From Echria macrotheca (lineage: Eukaryota; Ascomycota; Sordariomycetes; Sordariales; Schizotheciaceae): 64,000 nucleotides of DNA. Below the pieces are notes generated by a model. The model had not been told where the DNA came from. It did not search any database and saw only the letters and a list, made by a program, of their open reading frames with translations. The position numbers and the translations under genes are program-made. Below are positions 45,401 through 56,453 of the stretch, piece by piece (the stretch's first letter is position 1; each line of letters begins with the position of its first letter). The stretch spans positions 496,001-560,000 of the forward strand of contig MU839843.1 of NCBI GenBank assembly GCA_030411725.1, read 5' to 3'.

Positions 45401-47514
45401 ACGAGTTTGTGACCCACAGGAGAGCTCTCAGAGCTCTATCGCGGACGAAGCGCGACCGCCCGAGGATCCTGCGGATGGCCTGCTGGTACAAGTCGTCCAA
45501 GCCCTCGCTTTGATCTTGCAGTGTCTCTAGTATGTCTTCAACGTTTCCGATCTCCCTCAGATCAGCCATCTTCAGCTTCACATACAGAAACATGCCGTCG
45601 GCCTGGCTGAGCATCTTCTGCTTGATTTCGTTGAAGCCGTGGCTTTCTTCTGGCGACGGGTCTAGCTTGATCTTGTCGACCTCCTGGGATACGTAGGCTT
45701 GGATGTCCGCATCATTGGCGCCATGGTCAACTGGGAGCTGAGGGAATGGTGACAGGGCAGAGCTGATGGTGGGATAGTTTGGGCGACTAAAGATGATGAG
45801 TCTTGTTGGAGGAGATGAGTCGATTGGCCTGGCAAGGGTTGCGATGAACTGGCACAAATCCTCAAAGTGATTATCTTCGAGGTGGCTACATTCATCGAGG
45901 CCGTCGACGACGATGAAGCACGAATCAAACTTGGTCCTGGCCACGGTGATCCATTCTTTCATCTCTGTTCTTTGTGGGCCCTCCTTGCTCCCAGAGGTAG
46001 CGCGAGAGCTCAGGGCGTGGATGTCTTCGAAGAGCGGCAGCTGGTCGTAAAGCTGGGCGAGAATCGAGGCGAGAAAGTTATTGAAATTTATCGGGGTGTC
46101 GGACCTCGTCGAACTGCAGTAGACATATGCGAGGGCCGTGGCGCCGGGATCCTCACGCTGCTGTTGTAAATCGTGGATGACTCTGGCGGCGAGGTGGGAC
46201 TTCCCAGATCCTGCCTTTCCGTGAACCCAGAGCAAGGTCGACCTTTGGCTATCCCGCCAGTGAAGGAAGTCCGGGTGTTGGACAAGCCACTCCCCGGTCC
46301 CATGGACTCGCCGGTCAAAGGTGTCCTCTTGAATCTTCGCAAACGGCATGGATGGCAGCCAGCTCAGGATGCGTCGACGCGTCTCCTCTGCCAGGCAGAG
46401 ACTTAGTGTTAGCCGCTTTCACTTCTTGCAGGGGTTGGGCTGTGGTCTTACGGATGGTTAGCTTGGTGTTGTTGTCAAGCAGCTCCTCGGCGATTCCTTT
46501 CAGCTCCCCGTGGTTACGGCTGAGAGACTGGCCCGTTGCCTCGAGATTCATCTGCAATGCCCGGAGTCGTCGGGAGTTGGCCAAGCCCCTCCATTTCTCC
46601 GTCTCGGCCAGATGGCGGTTGAAGGATTTCTTGATGTCGCCAAACTGGGCATCGAAGTCCTTCCATTGGGCTTTGAGTACGAGCCTGAGACCGCTCCTCT
46701 CTTTCCCTTGGTCGTTGAAAAACAGCTTCACTGCAGCGACACAGAACTTGAGAATGTCGGTTGCAAGGCTGATGTGTGATGCCTGGACATCGGCGTCATC
46801 GGCAAAAATAGACTCTGCGGTATACTTATCAAGGATGCTCAATTCAGAAGCCATCGATGTAAGCATGTCGACAAGTTTCTCCCGGTAGTCATCGACGCGA
46901 ATGGCCGTGGAAAGGATGCTCGTGATGCCACCAAGGATGACTGAGAAGGCGAGCGGAGCAGGTGTGAACTGGCCAGCTGCTGATGCTACCGGTGAGATTC
47001 TATTGACCAGGTCGTATATGGGTTTAATATTCCGCGCGATTCGAAAGACGTAGCCACTGTCAGTTTTTGTCTCAATGGCCTCCTGCAGGGACTTGACGTA
47101 ATCCGCAAAGCTGTCCGTCTTGGCATTTCTGGAAAAGAGCTTTCGCTGTTGAGGCGTCAAGGTAGCAATCTCAGCTTCCCATGTCGAAATGGCCGAGAGG
47201 ATACGGTCGTGATCGACGCGTGCCTTCACCGGAGGTTTGGTGACGGCGCCGCCCCCAGTCGCGCCAGCCCTTTCTGGGGAGCCATCGTGGAGCTCAGCCG
47301 TTGACCGACGGGAGACGTTTTCGGATGTTTGACGCGGGAATGTCCTGGACCTCTGCATTGCGGGCGCTGTGGTCAGAGTTGACCGGACGGTTCCCCGAAG
47401 CGAGATGGTTTGCTTCCGAGAGCCCAAGAGCCCAAGAGCGGGGTTGTTGCCTGCTGATGGGACCGGAGTGTGGATTGGTATTCGGAAACTGGCAACCTTC
47501 TCTTGAGTTGCCAC
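42433..47514 (-). CDS. NACHT-ankyrin STAND protein (fungal NLR-like), 1599 aa
   Basis: Exons 46452-47514, 43101-46387, 42765-42992, 42433-42654. The N-terminal 350 residues form a helical Goodbye/DUF7708-like domain (ISTWEAEIATLTPQQRKLF, then hydrophobic helices near ISPVASAAGQF). The join LTIQETRRRILSWLPSM restores frame. NACHT: Walker A HGKAGSGKSHL at about 411-418, Walker B FIVVDGLDEC at about 512-521, AANHLD-type helical region after it. Ankyrin repeats occupy about 955-1200 (TPLHIAAKRG-type units). The C-terminus has two copies of a 36-residue motif (WTEIxKDLVTVEAIxQMGYxYEETD...EYLTY), each ending at a phase-0 intron, followed by DQV..LV.LSD. Fungal NLRs sense non-self cues and trigger cell death; that role is inferred. 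Confidence 0.92.
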
Positions 47515-47680
47515 CTGTTGCCGGCTGTCATTCCCTCTTGCTTACACTTTGTCTAAAACTCGAATAGACTGACATATCGAGCGAAATAAACATGAGATGA
47601 TGAGAATCGCTGAGAGACACAGTCCTAACTCGCCAATGTTTGGCGTTCCTGCACGGTCAGAGCCAGTATGCCAGCAGTCG

Positions 47681-48637
47681 TCAACCACTGGCGCCAAAGA
47701 GCGCACCGAGTCCTGACACACCAGCCCATATCGCAGCCTGAGAAAAGAGATTTGGTGGGCAATATCTACTCGTGAGTAAACATCATGTCAGCAAGCCATA
47801 GCAAGAGAACTCCGCGCAGAAACAAAGAAAAAAGAAGAAGAAAACACGAAAACACGCTCACCTATGGCTAGCAAATTTCACAAACCCCACCCAGAATAAC
47901 CAAGATGCCATCCAGGTCGAAATCAGTAGCCACGCCAAGGACGCACCGACTAACACTCTCGCTCTCTCCGGAGTATGCTGGACATAATCAAACGCCGCCA
48001 AAACAACGATAACAAGAAAAAGCCCTCCGACTGTCAAATAATACATTGCAGCACCGTACATCAGACGGGCCGCACCCGACAAGGACGCATACTCTGCTGT
48101 CCAAACAACGAGATAGCCCCGGCGAGCACCAAATGCCGCCACTTCGCCCATCGGATACATGGCCACGGCTTGCAGAAGAAGCTCGGCCAACATATTCGCA
48201 AGTGCTGAGGAAGCCCAGCCGTCTCTTGATGCCTGCATTTCCGCGACACCCAAGAAGACCCATCCGAGGCGAGGTCGCGCCGTGAACAGCAGCATCAACT
48301 CGGGAATGCTGGCAGTGCTCAGGTATCCCGGCGTGATCTGGATGAGCCACGCGATGCAGGCGTTGGCCCCGAGATTCAGCACCAGGCTGACAATCCACAT
48401 GTATCTCCACGATGCTCTGTCTTTGTTGCTGAGCAAACAGCACGTCAGGGCGCGGAAGACATTGCTGTGACCCAGAAGGACGCAGAGCACGGCGGCGACG
48501 GCATTGGCGGCGGCGAATGTGCCCAGGATGAGCGAATCACCGGGACAGACCTCGCTAGGGTCCCCGTACTCAGTCGTGATGATCCAGTCGAATGGAAGAT
48601 CGAGTTCAGGGGAATTGTTGGTCGCCGTGTCGGACAT
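47681..48637 (-). CDS. Multi-span membrane protein, 286 aa
   Basis: Two exons, 47862-48637 and 47681-47765. Without splicing the frame stops at 47858; the 96-nt intron (donor GTGAGC, TTGCTGAC branch) adds RYCPPNLFSQAAIWAGVSGLGALFGASG, which fits a conserved-looking C-terminus. About seven hydrophobic segments lie near residues 37-60, 80-100, 105-120, 145-165, 185-205, 208-228 and 240-258. I recognise the general style of a fungal membrane family but no named domain. It ends 166 bp before the NACHT gene start, on the same strand. Function unknown. Confidence 0.82.
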
Positions 48638-49604
48638 TTTGCAGTAGACATTTCGACGGAAATGGCTCCGAGAGAGCCGGCGGGAGGTCGAGTGAATTTA
48701 TAGCCAGCCATGGCGCTTCGTCGACAGTTTTCAGGGCGTCAACTATGGCGCCACATCGGGGCTGAGGTCGAGCGCTTTCCTTCTTGCGTCACGGAGCCTC
48801 GCCACCCCTGCGGCGTTAAGGGCGAAGTCTTTAGCACATCAAGAAACAAACATACGAGAGCTAAGGTATGAGATGTTCAAACTAGGTACGTTGGGAAAGT
48901 TTATGGCAATAAATGCCTCGGTCTGGAAGCATCTAACCCTGAGCCCAGCATCAACCCCGGTCCTCCTGGTTAAGGGGTTGGCCCATATGCAGGGTCGGAG
49001 ATCTGAATACCGCTAATGAACCTGAATCGCATAGTCTTGATGCAATAATTGAGGCGACATAGTAGATTTCACTCGGGAGGGTTCTAGCAGTCTCACTTGC
49101 GGTGTAAGATGGGGTTTGGCTTCCAGGCACGGAGTAATCGACACGGCAAAACAGTCTATGATTACCTTAATTGCGGCTCACGTCCGACTGCAATGCAACG
49201 TCCACAACGCTCCGGATCGCCTCGGTGCGCCCGGTCTGGGGGTCTGGGAGGCTCACACTTTCTGCCTTCGCCGCCCCATGAGGGCAACGCCGTCGACACC
49301 CCGACGCCGGACGGCTAGCACTCGTGTTTTGATTGGCCGCCCACTAACCCCAACGGTGCGCGCGACCAATCAGAGAATTTCACCTCAGCGTGGTTTGTGG
49401 TTTGTGGTTTGTGGTTTGGTTTGGGGATCTTCGATTTCCTATTCGGGCAATCGCTCTCGGATTGGCAAGCTGGACACGCAGAGACACATGTCGTACAGTG
49501 AACCGGTCTGATCTCTTTAAAACCCACCCAACTGAAGATCCATCCCGAGTCTCATTCCCCCACTACGAAATCATTTCGAAGGTTGACTCCGAGAGAGTTG
49601 GTTA
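48638..49604. other. Intergenic, divergent promoters
   Basis: About 970 bp between divergent genes. Contains a GTGGTTT microsatellite (next entry) and a TTTAAAA core-promoter-like element near 49516. Confidence 0.5.
49391..49424 (+). repeat. GTGGTTT microsatellite
   Basis: Four to five near-perfect 7-nt units GTGGTTT in tandem, within a promoter region. Confidence 0.75.
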
Positions 49605-50405
49605 ATGCCTTGGCAGTACCTCTCCCAGTCTCAACGGGATTGGCTTTTCGACATCGTCAAGCTATCAAGCACTGCTCTCTATTTCTCTCCCAATATTCGC
49701 CTACAGGCCTACCAAAGCACTTGGCTGTCGAGTATCGACGTGAGACCAACGCAATGCAGACAACCTCGGAACTGAGCAGCCGGTGCAGCTCCCCTTCGAC
49801 TACAGAACAGTGAGGCCATGCAACTCATGTTTTCACGGTTCACCAGACCAAAACTGACCAACCCTCGTAGGCCCGCCGATGGACTCTTTCGCTGGCTCTT
49901 GCAACCGTTGAAAGACGAGCCGTGGAACTCACAGAGGTGGACGACGGACTCCCCGTGGCCCAACACCCAGGCCGAACAAGATGTCATAGCCGCTCTGGCT
50001 CGCACCCCTCTGCCTGGAGAAAACCCACCCTGGGACGTCAAGACGGGTCGTATCCGGAGGCAGCCGCCTAGACGAAGACTCATACAGCACATCACGGCGC
50101 AGTATGAGGACTTGCGGTCGCACGTTGACCAGTTGACAGGACAGGACAGGAACCAAGGCCAACAAGAAAATAGCAATAGCAACTCAGGAACGGAAAGCGC
50201 CGACGCAGCTTCCGGATCGACGTGCAGAACAGGTGATACTTCGGCAGAAACATCCGGTGCACAAGCAACACACCATACACAAACCCCGGACATTTCCGCC
50301 CAGGCCTCCACATCCGTCCCTGCGACTGAGCCCAAAACCGAGAACAAGGTCGATGACGATCCTTGTCGCCAGTATTTCGACTTTGAACGCTACGAGACAT
50401 CCTAG
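49605..50405 (+). CDS. Hypothetical protein, 244 aa
   Basis: Two exons, 49605-49739 and 49806-50405. The 66-nt intron (donor GTGAGA, acceptor ACTACAG) removes an in-frame TGA and leaves frame unchanged. The N-terminus MPWQYLSQSQRDWLFDIVK and a Trp/Arg-rich middle (LFRWLLQPLKDEPWNSQRW, RRQPPRRRLIQHITAQYEDL) are followed by a disordered Ser/Thr/Gln tail and FDFERYETS at the end. No known domain. The N-terminal exon is less certain than the second, which could start at 49818. Confidence 0.6.
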
Positions 50406-51314
50406 CGGTCTCCTCTAGCCGGGGACACGGCGTGTGGGACGGGTCACGAGGAACGAGATGGAGGAGATTTCAGGGGGACATAGAATCAAAGTTGATGGTT
50501 ATTCATTTCCGGTTATGAATGGCAGAGAGTGGTCATCAGGGTTAGTTATACCGCATTTTCCAACGTACATATTTATCCAATATCAAACTCACGTCATGGT
50601 GGCCCCGTGGATAGGTAGGCACAATACCTGAGCATCCAAGAGCCAGCGCCAGTCCTCAGCACCCAAAATCACTCGTGTCAAGGGGATGTAACAAAATATT
50701 CATCCCCACGTTCTTGAATCAAAGCGAGAGATAACTATCGAGGACCCAGTTACTTTATATGCCGTCTAGCTATCCAAGAGAGACCAGATCACGCATCCTT
50801 GGACTGTTCAAAAGATTGGAAACCCGCTTTCTCCGCTGCTTGTCAACACGAACTGCTCCTATCGCCATAATATCAGAACCTCGTTAAGGCGTCTGGTGCG
50901 AGGCCGTCGTGAATGGATAGTAGAAGATGGAGAAACGGATCGATGTACTATCTGTAGCCCTATTCTGTTATACTGGAACAGGCATTAAAAGAGGCGCGTA
51001 CTCTGGTAGAGCCCACAACTGGGCAGTATGACGCTTTCTTGAGGAAAAGGGGCCTATTCGAGGCGGTTCTGGACGGAGGATCGGTAAGATGACGGCCTGT
51101 CGGTAGGGGGACGGGGAAGATGCCGATTTCAAAGGGGAAGTGTTCTGTTGCCGCTTGTCCTTGGTTACCGCCGGATTCGGTTTGATGTATCTCGTTCCGG
51201 TGCGTGGACAACAGATGATGGTTCAGCAGAAGCACCCGCGGCATAAACAACACACCCCAGCGCCAGGCTCGGTTGCAGATAACAGAAGTAATTCCTTAGT
51301 AACTCGTCTGTATC
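50406..51314. other. Gene-poor stretch
   Basis: About 0.9 kb. No gene supported on either strand. Confidence 0.45.
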
Positions 51315-51880
51315 CTAACCGTCATCCTCTTCTTCCTCATCAGCATCGTAATCCCCATCGTCATCATCGCTGCCGCTACCTTCGACAACCGTGGGGAGAC
51401 GATTACAAGCCGGGCACCGGGAACTTTGCTTCGGCGTACCCCTATTATTGCCGGCATTCTCCACCAGTGTATACCGTCTCCGCCGGCGCGGTGCTCGCGG
51501 CGTCTCTTGCGAGGGAGATCTACCTGCGGGTAGTCTGTAGTAAGGGTCCAGTAGGGAGGCGTTGCTGGTCTCGGCGATGCTGATGACAATACCCTTCGAG
51601 CTCGACCAGACGAGGACGCAGGGGAGAAATCCGTTTGTTACGGACGCCCTATGGTGTTTTGGTTAGTGACGAAATACTTTGCAGCGTACACCAGGATCTA
51701 ACGTACAAGTACCATGACCAGGGTAAAAGCCTGCGAGGTCGACACCAAATTAAATTCCTTGTCGTCTGCTGATGCGACGATGCTCCTGACATTGAGTTTG
51801 GGACCAGGGACTTCCATCAGGGCGGAGTCGAAGAAGTTGTCATCTGCCACGAGGATGCTCCTGGGATTGTGAGCTGCCAA
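51315..51880 (-). pseudogene. Broken two-exon gene fragment, unknown family
   Basis: Two open exon-like frames on the minus strand. The first (51707-51880, 58 codons, ending LVSTSQAFTLVMVL) begins after a TAG acceptor. The second (51315-51647, 111 codons) reads ASVTNGFLPCVLVWSSSKGI and later SSRCPACNRLPT with an acidic tail. Between them lies a 58-nt GTACGT...TAG intron with a CACTAACC branch, but it leaves one extra base (51648), so the frames do not join. Either a frameshifted remnant or a sequence error. No 5' start is visible. Confidence 0.35.
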
Positions 51881-54123
51881 CTAATCGCAACGCGAAGCTC
51901 CTCGTTAACTCGCTGTAAGGTTCGGGCCGTTACTTCCCCGGAGCATCAGTTTTGAACTGGAAGGTTGATATGCGTTGGTGGCGAAGAGTTACGAGTGGAA
52001 GAAGAGAAGCGCCGAATATGAGATAGTCTATGCTGAAGGCCGCCCCAGACTTCGGCCCCCGGGGTATCCACAGTAGCCGCTGATTGACCGGCTGGTCGGC
52101 CGGGGAGCGCCCGGAAACGGCCGGAACATCCCGTCTTATAGAAGATCAAGGCGCTATAGCGCCGGGCGCCGGGATGTCCTTGCCCGCGCCCTGGTAGTAG
52201 GGGCCGGGGGCAGGGGCGCTGTACCCGTTTAAATTTCCTGGCATTCCCAGCGCGTTTGGGTAACTGGGCGCGGGAGCGACGCCTTGGCTGTAGACCTAGT
52301 CGGGTTGGTTGAGGACTCCCGCCTCTCAGCAGGGCTTTCGGAGTTGCAGGTAATGTCTATCGCTGGCGGACCACATTCCGCTGGGAACCTGTACGCCTAG
52401 CCTTCCCTCAAGCCTTGTTCAGCCTCTTGGTCACATCCTCCAGATACCCTGCCGCCACAGAAAAAAAGCTCAGGAAGAACTTGCTGGGCGACAGCACTCG
52501 GCTGAGGAATTCTGGATGTGCCATTTCGGAGCTGCAAGGCCGCTGTCCAGGGTCTCCGGTGTTTCCAACTGGCCGCCGCCACCGGAGCTCGCCTTGCTGG
52601 ACATCGCTAGCATGACCACGGTCGCCGCTATCGCCTTTTCTCGCTTCTGCGGTGATGGTGGCAGTTACACGGCATTTCTACGTGTATGCTGCGTGTTCGA
52701 TAGCTCTGACGAGCGTTGAAGTTTGCCCGGCGCTTGTCGTCGGGGGAGATCCGAGCTGGTTCCTATTTCAACGGACAATACCCCCATCACACCGGGCGAC
52801 GAAGGAGGTGATCGGTGGACTGGGTTGACATGAGATGCTCGAACAATCGTTTGGGATGACCAGGATGCGTCTGCCATCCTGGTGAGCTGTCTTCGTTCAT
52901 GGCGAGATACCGGGGTGGACTCGTCGGCCTTGATGTGATGATGCAAGTGAAGGTTGAGTCCGTGGATGTTGAGGTTGTGGATGTTGATACTGTGGGTGTC
53001 GAGGCCGGGGAGGATGATGAATGATTGAGAACAAACAGGTCGGGGGAATGGTCTTATTTGTACGCAGGGAGAAGAATGCTCGAGCCAGGTCACAGGCCAC
53101 CTGGAAGATGAGACGAAATACGTGCTTTCCTGTTCGTCAGCTAATCGGACGAGAACGTCTGCACCGAAACTAATGCAGCTGCAAGATCCGGGTCTCCGGC
53201 GTCTCCGGCGCCTGCAGTTCTGGTCCGTCCCGCAGTACTGCAAGGGACTGAGACGGGATGACCAAGCTAGAAGCAATGTCCAGGCTCTTTTTCAGTTCCT
53301 TGGCCATCTCCGTGAACGCAGCTTGTGCCTTCTAGCAAGACCAAGTGCATGTGACGGAACTTCCGTGCATTCTCCCCCTCCCTCCCAGGTCCTGTCATCC
53401 ACTTTCCAGTGCAAGGGGGACCGAGGAGGGTCAACCGCATGTTCCTGGATCACTGCCCGGGAATGGCACCAAACCTCCGGCCAGTCAGGCCGCGCGTTAT
53501 GCAGTGATGAACGTCCACGCAGATCCGTTCCAGGGGGAAAACGGGGAGTCAGGGGCAAAAATGACGTCTAGAGACCGAGGAACACTGCACTCTGTTCCTT
53601 CGGCTTGTGTACGGAGCACATGTGCCTCCCTCCAGACTGCCAGCCACAATCTCACCCCCCCCTCCCAGGTCAAACTTCGGTCGCAGTGAGCCGGAATATT
53701 CCGCGTCGGAAGGTGCTGACAACTGGGGTCTGCACGTCACTCACGAGACATCGAGGCATCGAGGCCTCTGCTCTTTCCTGTCCAGTGCAAGAGATACGCG
53801 AACTGTTCGCTTCACATGCAAAGGGGACTGACCATGGAAGTAGTCCCGCACATGCCGAAGCAGAAAGCGCGAGATAATTCAAGGAGGACATCGCGCCCAC
53901 AGGACTAGCTTCCGGAAGTAGGAACAAACTATTTTAAGGCAGAACTAAGGGAGAAAACGAAAAGAGCACGGGAGCGGCTGAAAGTGTCTCGATCATGACG
54001 TAATAGTCAGCCCATGGCAACGATGGGGTGTGAAAAGAAGTCTTTGCACGGATGCACGGGCGTTTGGGGGACGAATGCAGGATACACATATGTAGACCAG
54101 CAACACATCACAGGTCTAAATTA
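51881..54123. other. Gene-poor stretch, about 2.2 kb
   Basis: Short minus-strand frames occur, for example MAHPEFLSRVLSPSKFFLSF ending at about 52410 and MAKELKKSLDIASSLV near 53300, but none builds a convincing gene. A 15-nt minisatellite lies at 52953-53012. Confidence 0.4.
52953..53012 (+). repeat. 15-nt minisatellite
   Basis: Four imperfect units of GTTGAGGTTGTGGAT in tandem. Simple repeat in non-coding sequence. Confidence 0.65.
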
Positions 54124-55682
54124 TCACGCACTAAACTGATATCTCTGCGGCACTAAAAATGCATCCTCTCTCGGCGAGGCGCGCGAGTACCGGAAATCCG
54201 GGCTGGGGAAGGCAACATCGACATCTCCAACCAACGGAATCTTGTCCTGCTCGATCAGGGGCGTCGTCCCGTTTCCGTTTCCGCCGCCGCCGTGTTTCGG
54301 CGTGTCCGGACGCGGCACCAGATCCCACTTCTTGGAGATACGACCTTCCAGGCCTTCCTTTGGACCAACTTGTTACGTGTCCGGTTAGCATTCTCCTCTT
54401 CATTTTTTTTTCTTTTTCGAGGAAGAGGAGGGAAAGAAAAGAAAGAAAGGAAACACATACAGATGAGGATGTACAAGAAATCCACCAACACAGGCGCCCA
54501 GGTCGCCAGCGCGAGCACCTGGCCGAAACTCCACCGCGTATCCTGCTGCGAGTAGCCCGCGCGCTGGACGATCAGGCTGCGGTAGCGGGTGAAGAGGACG
54601 AGGTACGTCCACATGCCGATGAAGCCCAAGCATGCCACGACGAGCCACCATACCCGTCTCGTTGCTCTTAGGACTTTATTTCCTCGCAGGTGCGGGATGA
54701 GCCGGAAATCGCGGATCGCGGTGAACCATACGGAAAAAGTGAGTGCGAATGTGCCGACCCCGGCGTAGATTGCCGGGCGGATGGCGAGTTCCGACTCGGA
54801 GGGGGCACACCACCGCTCAAAGTTCTGCTGGGCCGAGCGGGAGGTGTAGAAACTTTGTTTCACGCCGTCCTCCTCGTCGTCGGACGTGAGGATCCGGAAG
54901 GAGGTCATGGCCAGGCCGAGCAGGACCGCGGTGAGAAGAATCATGAGCGCCCAGACGGCAGCCCGTAGCTTGGGGCGGCGGAGGGTGCCCCGCGCCGTGG
55001 CCTGCAGGATGGCGACGGGGAAGAGGGTGAAGATGGGCAGGAGCATGGTCAGCAGGGTCGCGTAGAGGGTCGTCTCGGCGCCGCGCGTGAGCACGTTGTA
55101 GGCGTTCTCGAAGATGGCGGCTGCGAGCATGGAGAGGGCGAAGACGATGGAGGAGTTGAGAAATTCGTCTAGGCAGCCTAGCATTGCGGCGGATATTCTT
55201 CGCAGTAGCAGTAGATGGGTTGCTGGAGTGCTGGTGGGCGACATGTGGGTTTTATGGTATCTCGAGGGGTGGCGGTGGACTTGGTAGTCGACTGCTAGCG
55301 TGAGGAAGAGGAGCGTCGTGATAATGGCCTCCAGGAAATAGGTGATGACCATGCCCACGCCCGCGAGGTCGGCGATGCCCTCCCAGTCGAGCGCTTCGCA
55401 GGTCTCGAAGCGGCAGTTGCGGACGGCGGTGTCGCGCATGGCGCCGTAGACGGTCTCGTTGCCATAGATCGCGTTGGAGGTGAACCACTCGATGATTTGG
55501 AAGTCTGTCGGGGCCGGGGTGAAGTTTTCGGGGAGGGACTGGCGGATGAACCAGATTGTGGGGAGGATTTGGATCTTGTCGGCGGCGGCCCATTGTGCCG
55601 CGAGGGTGCAGTTGCGGGAGAAGTTGAAGTCGGAGAGGGCGGGGGGTGTCCAGGAGAGGGGGGGAGATGGTGTTGTGCTCAT
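54124..55682 (-). CDS. Multi-span membrane protein, 488 aa
   Basis: Two exons, 54461-55682 and 54124-54368. The 92-nt intron (donor GTATGT, acceptor ACAAG, branch GCTAAC) replaces a readthrough tail with FGPKEGLEGRISKKWDLVPRPDTPKHGG... ending YQFSA. The ATG at 55682 (MSTTPSPPLSWTP) is preferred over an upstream one at 55781. An extracellular-looking N-terminus with NCT, NFT and NET sequons precedes about seven to eight hydrophobic segments (VGMVITYFLEAIITTLLFL, IVFALSMLAAAIF, TLLTMLLPIFTLF, ALMILLTAVLLGLA and others). No named domain recognised. It may share ancestry in layout with fungal orphan membrane proteins next to HET genes. Confidence 0.8.
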
Positions 55683-56453
55683 TCTTGGGTATACTGGACT
55701 TTGATGTCGCTGCGATGGTCGGAACGATGATACCTCATTCTTGGTGTTGCGAGGAGAGGGCCATCTTGGACGAGCTGTCAACTATATCTACCTTTTCCTA
55801 CGTCGTGGTCAGCCCTAGTAACTATCTGGATTCCCGACCTTCTCGACGCCAAGGGCAGACATGAAACCAGGCGGTAGGATTCCCGCACAAGAGCTGTGCA
55901 GACGCCACAGTCCTGCCATTGGTAAAGAAACTGGCTGCCAAGATCGGCCGGCCACCCAGTTTGGGCATCAAGACCAGCTTGGGCGAGGGAGTCCGGGATG
56001 ACTGTGTGAAGATGATCTAGTGCCATGGCTCCGTGATGAAGAAATGTAGAGCTTCCCGTTGTATCCACTGCATTTTGATGTGTCTTTCTGTCTTTCGACT
56101 GTTCCCGAAATTCCGTCGAAGTGGCTGGAACGATGACCCGGAGTCTCCGGAGTCTGGGCGATGACGGTAAGAATCAAATATTCCGTAGTACGCATCCTAA
56201 TGCGGACCACTCCCGATATCTCCTTCGAAGCCGCTGAGGTCATAAATCTTGGCGACGACTCGATGACACCACTAGCTACCTACTATCGCTTATTCAGTTG
56301 TCAACCCCAACGCAGCTTGATCAAGATGGCTGACTTGATCTGACCACCTCCTTGTTGCTGCTTACTAATTACAGAGACAGATATGTGACTCTTGCCTCTA
56401 TCTTTCTAGCTCTAGCTAGGTATCTTCCTAACCTCAGCCCCCTTGAGTTCTCT
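55683..56453. other. Intergenic
   Basis: 770 bp between two minus-strand genes. No gene or repeat supported. Confidence 0.5.

Noticed and set aside
52665..53276. 203-aa minus-strand frame
   Set aside because: Includes a minisatellite and Arg/His runs; no domain, no conserved-looking region.
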